Assembly: GCA_030549775.1 (NCBI GenBank)
Contig: CM060171.1
Location: forward strand, 59,764,360 to 59,828,359
Direction of reading: 5' to 3'
From: Tamarix chinensis
Lineage: Eukaryota; Streptophyta; Magnoliopsida; Caryophyllales; Tamaricaceae
DNA length: 64,000 nucleotides
Shown: in pieces, positions 60,577 to 64,000 of the stretch
Layout of the letters: every line of letters begins with the position of its first letter
Numbering within the stretch: position 1 is the first letter of the stretch
Translations under genes and position numbers: made by a program
Notes under the pieces: model-generated
What the model saw: the letters and a program-made list of their open reading frames with translations, nothing else
The model's database searches: none
Told to the model about the DNA's origin: nothing

Positions 60577-60699
60577 ATTGGTACTCATCATATAAATCAA
60601 CTGGTCCCGGCTCGTTAATCTTTCACTTTAACAATTTGTATTTCCCCTTTTTATTCAGCACAACAATTCCATTTTATTTGCCTCGATAGGGAGATCAAG

Positions 60700-60827
60700 A
60701 ACCTGGGACACAAAGGTACACCGGTCGCACTGGTGCATAAAAGCAACTCGGTACCCTTCAACTAGTAACCCAGGGACACAAAGGTACCCTGGTCGTACTG
60801 GTGCATAAAGCTAACTCAGTACCCTAC
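60700..60827 (+). repeat. 67-bp tandem duplication
   Basis: Two units start at 60700 and 60767. They share GGGACACAAAGGTAC, ACTGGTGCATAAA and ACTC.GTACCCT. Confidence 0.85.
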
Positions 60828-61299
60828 AGACAAGGATACCTAATCCTTAAGTATGCATACCCCCTAACTAGGTCCGTAGAGCTAGATAGAGTAGATATAG
60901 GGCCTGGCTGGGGCACAAAGGCACACCAGCAAATACCATAATAATCGTGGACTAAACCACGTCCTTAGGGTAGCGACCCCTAAGGAGTCATCATTCCCTA
61001 TCTCGAGGTCTTTCACTTTAAGTATTAGTGTCTTAATTAAGGGTGATCAGAAAGGCACAATAATAAGATAATTATCCTCTTTTAATCGTTCAGATATCAG
61101 CAGAAATTTCTTATTCAGATGGTCATCCAAAGTAACATAGGAGAATCATTAAGGCCATCCTAAACTCATCTAATTCCGAATTAAAACTCATTCTCGTGAT
61201 ACTTATTAATCATCAAATATTCTTACCCCGTTAATCAACACTATTAGAGCCATGTTACGAATTCCACAATCATAATGATATACTAGATACAAACTACTT

Positions 61300-62390
61300 A
61301 TTTACCCCTTTACTTATAAAATCACTACGTCACCCTTCCTTATTTGATAAATTACCACGTTACCCCCTTGTTACAAAATCACCAAGTTATCCCTTATTCG
61401 ATTTAGGTTACTAAATTATTTATCATACTTATTAGGACATCAATTCCTCCTTAATAATTATTACACTTAATATACTTTCCATTTAATTGGTTAGATTACC
61501 ACTTTGCCCCTTTCTCCTTTATTATAATTAATAAATTATCCTTGAGTTGGTCAAATTACCAAACTACCCTTCCTCATTGTCAAAATTACCAAATTGCCCT
61601 TTGGTTGGTTAAATTACCAAATTACCCTTGCATATGATCATAATTACAACTTTGCCCTTCTCCGTTATTAAATTTACCAAATTACCCTTTTGTTATTTAA
61701 GTTACTGAATTGCCCTTCTTAATTGTCATAATTACCAAACTACCCTACTCCATTATCCAAAATTACGAAAATACCCTCCAGTCGGTTGAATTACCAACTT
61801 ACCCCTCACATTTATCATATTTACCATTTTACCCTTCTCTACTATTAATTATCAAATTACCCTTTAGTTATTTAACTTATTATCTTACCCTTCTTAATAA
61901 TTATTATTTCCAATTTACTCCTTTCCAATGTTCACTTTTACCCTTTGATTTACACAATTACCGTTTTACCCCTTTACCTTCAAATTTACCATTTTACCCC
62001 TTAACTCCCAAAATTACCATATCGCCCTTTTACTTGTAACTTTTCCATTTATCCTTAATTATAAAATTACTATCTTACCTCCTTTAATTTCCAAATTACC
62101 ATTCCGCCCTTAGATTGTAAAATTATCATTTCGTCCTTTAATCATAAAATTACTATTTGCCCTTTAATTACAAAATTACAATTTTACCCTTTTATTATAA
62201 CATTACCAAATTGTCCTTTTATTACAATTTACCAAATTGCCATTCTTTTTAACAAGATTACCAAATTGCCCCTTTTATTTACAAAAATTACTCTTTCATC
62301 CTTTATTCACAAAATTACAATTTACCCCCCTACTTCCAAAATTACTATTTTCTCCTTTTATTAACAAATTCACCACTTTACTCTTTACAC
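61300..62390 (+). repeat. Degenerate ~30-bp tandem array, core AAATTACCAAATTNCCCTTTT
   Basis: For about 1.1 kb the phrase AATTACC..ATTACCCTT or AATTACCAAATTGCCCTTT recurs every ~28-36 bp (for example near 61556, 61585, 61612, 61673, 61729, 61969, 62207 and 62258). That is roughly 35 units of varying quality. The frame at 61710-62039 is a translation of this array. Confidence 0.85.
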
Positions 62391-63012
62391 ACCCTTATTA
62401 TTAAATTATTATTAATACTACATGAAGTATTAACCTTGAAGTCTCACCCATGACTCTTATAATTAATGTAATGCTTATTAGAACATATCCATGTATTAGG
62501 CCATACTCATATACAATATACATTTTTAAAATCTCCCCCTAATGCTAACAAAATGTTACACATGTAATAAGGATCACCATAGCATATAACAACATGGATA
62601 ATAATTTATATTTTCCCTAACCACCAAATTATTACCCTAAATATTATCCCCATACATATCATCAATCTATCATGCTTCCTTTTCATCAACAACCACATTA
62701 ACCACATATAATATGCCAAGAAACACATATCAAGCATGATACACACTAATAATGCCTAATGTGATAATATGCGTTAATCCATGCATTTAAGCGGGATTTA
62801 ACGGTTACCTTAATCTCGCAAAATTATCAAACCTTACCAAGCACTATTAGCAATTCAACACCTAAAAATAATATCCATCATATACATGTTAGAAATAAAA
62901 TCCAAGTATATAAACTTTTAAAATTTAATTAGTAAAACACTTAATATAAAACCCCATTATACCTTAAGAAGATTAGCCAAATAACCTTTTTTTTTTTTTA
63001 CATAAAGGGGAG

Positions 63013-63036
63013 CTCACGCTGCATGAGCAGCGTGAG
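63013..63036. other. Perfect hairpin, 10-bp arms and 4-base loop
   Basis: The arms are CTCACGCTGC (63013-63022) and GCAGCGTGAG (63027-63036), with loop ATGA. It lies just after a T-run (62988-62999) and at the start of the purine-rich block of the last LTR. It is GC-rich in AT-rich surroundings, so the fold should be stable. Role unknown. Confidence 0.85.
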
Positions 63037-63039
63037 TTT

Positions 63040-64000
63040 CATGCAGAAAAGAGAGGGGGAAGGCTCGAAGAGGGGTGAAATGGGAGGGAGGAGAAGGGTG
63101 GCTCGGTTTAGGGACTTTAGGCTAGAAAAGGAGGTAGTAGGGGAGGTTCTAAGGCAAGTGGATGGTTCAGAAGTGGAGGGGGGTGTAAGAGGTGGTCGGG
63201 GATGTGTTGCTGGTGGCTAATGGTGGCGGAGGCGGCGGCAGTAGGGATGTGAAGGTGGCGGCCGAGAAGGGTCGAGGGGGAGGAGTTGTGAAGGAAGGAA
63301 AAGGAGAAGGAAAAATGGAAGGTTTCAAGGGTTGTTTTCGGCCAAATAATGCATGGCGGTTATAGAGGGGGTTGCAGGGAGAAGATTAGTGGTCTGGGTG
63401 GTGGCCGAGGTGGCCGGACGGTGGCGGAAGAGGCGGTTGCAGGTGGCTCGGTGAGAAGGATGAAAACAGGGAGAAGAATAGAAGAAGGGGAGAAAGAGGG
63501 ATGCGGGATGGATATTGGGGTGGTGCAGGGTGGTAGAAGAAGGGTGCAGGAGGTGGTTTAGGGGCTGGGTGCGGCGGTCGGAGCGGCGGCGCACGAAACG
63601 GAGGGGAGAAGATGGAGGGGAGAAAATGGAGGGAAGAGGGAGCTCGGGGGAGAAGGGTTTCGAAATAATGGGGCAGGGAAAGATGGAGAAGAAGAAGAGG
63701 GAGGAGAGAGAGAGAGAGAGGAAGAGACAGGGAGGCAGGGTGGCGGTTGCAGGTGATCGGCAGCAGCAGACAGGTCGGCAGCTGTTGCCGCCTGGGGAGA
63801 AGAAGAAGGAAGGGGCTGCGGGCGGCCGGTCGGGGAAAGGAGGGGAAAAAGCTGGCTGGTCGGCCCAGGGGGAAAAGAAAAAAAAGAAAGGGGAGCCGGC
63901 CGGTTCTAGCACGCGGGAGAGAGGGACGGCGTGCGAGGAAGGAAAGGAGGGCAGAAGCGGGCCGAAGGCCCAATCGGGCGGGGAAGGGTTGGCCTGGCGA
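63040..64000 (+). repeat. Purine-rich, GC-rich block of the last LTR
   Basis: G- and A-rich plus strand with GGTGGCGG-type runs and a (GA)n tract at ~63703-63720. It continues past the window. The two overlapping 195-codon minus-strand frames here are proline-, serine- and leucine-rich composition artefacts. Confidence 0.8.

Larger units (their letters stand above)
59618..64000 (+). mobile_element. Long LTR (5' part), runs off the right edge
   Basis: It starts TGTAACACCCCCAAAATTCA with GCGGAAGCA and ACCGCCACACCTAGTACC. The upstream 5-mer GGGGT (59613-59617) is the expected target duplication. Layout: conserved start, CAGTACTACGGTACTGAGTA (~60033), four CCGGTGG motifs (60366-60576), a 67-bp tandem duplication (60700-60827), a ~1.1-kb ATTACC/CCCTT array (61300-62390), an AT-rich zone and a purine-rich block from ~63040. 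It is more than 4.38 kb long and appears the most recent of the nested stack, being uninterrupted here. Confidence 0.82.

Noticed and set aside
63325..63973. Two overlapping 195-codon minus-strand reading frames
   Set aside because: They are proline/serine/leucine-rich translations in two frames of the same purine-rich block, without domains. Homologous blocks in other LTRs do not keep the frame.
1..64000. rRNA genes, intact tRNA genes, CRISPR arrays, bacterial-type operons
   Set aside because: No sequence resembling these was seen. The only tRNA-related sequence is the primer-binding site at 25774, which is part of the retrotransposon.

Overview
This window looks like plant (angiosperm, probably dicot) heterochromatin. 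It is AT-rich, has no intact host gene that I can recognise, and is built almost entirely of transposable elements and their remains. The diagnostic parts are long LTRs with TG...CA ends and 5-bp target duplications, a CACTA element with subterminal repeats, hAT-type MITEs with 8-bp duplications, a decayed Ty3/gypsy element of chromovirus type primed by initiator tRNA-Met, a 5'-truncated L1-type LINE and a short array of ~163-bp satellite monomers. The species cannot be named from the sequence.

Layout. 1-6200: AT-rich ground with a 2.25-kb repeat (copy A, ~1050-3305), an eroded LTR piece, a 66-bp tandem repeat and two MITEs. 6205-22005: copy B of the same repeat, split by four insertions. These are a 1.35-kb solo LTR, an old ~4.7-kb LTR (itself holding a hAT MITE), a 3.8-kb solo LTR and a 3.8-kb CACTA element. 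Copy A serves as the empty site for all four. 22006-24906: eroded, unassigned. 24907-31745: the Ty3/gypsy element with two LTRs and broken gag, protease, RT, RNase H and integrase. 31746-37440: eroded repeats and one hAT-like element. 37446-43084: a solo LTR with a smaller solo LTR nested in it. 43085-47991: eroded sequence, a possible broken reading frame, the LINE tail, the satellite and an eroded LTR start. 47992-64000: a stack of nested long LTRs (one reversed) that runs off the right edge.

The dominant theme is one superfamily of very long LTRs (3.8-5.6 kb) with near-identical tips, TGTAAYACCCC at one end and its inverse at the other. At least seven clear copies are present, all without an internal coding region in view. 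They share a common plan: a conserved first ~200 bp, repeated CCACTATTATNNCCGGTGG-type motifs, AT-rich or trinucleotide-repeat middles, a purine-rich GC-rich block near the 3' end and an AT-rich tail. Most open reading frames in the window are by-products of these purine-rich blocks or of trinucleotide repeats, and are not genes.

The observations most worth following are the CCGGTGG motif modules with fixed spacing, a 144-bp collinear segment shared by the CACTA element and one of the long LTRs, the ~30-bp ATTACC/CCCTT array inside the last LTR, the satellite abutting the LINE, and the integrase frame that runs into the 3' LTR.
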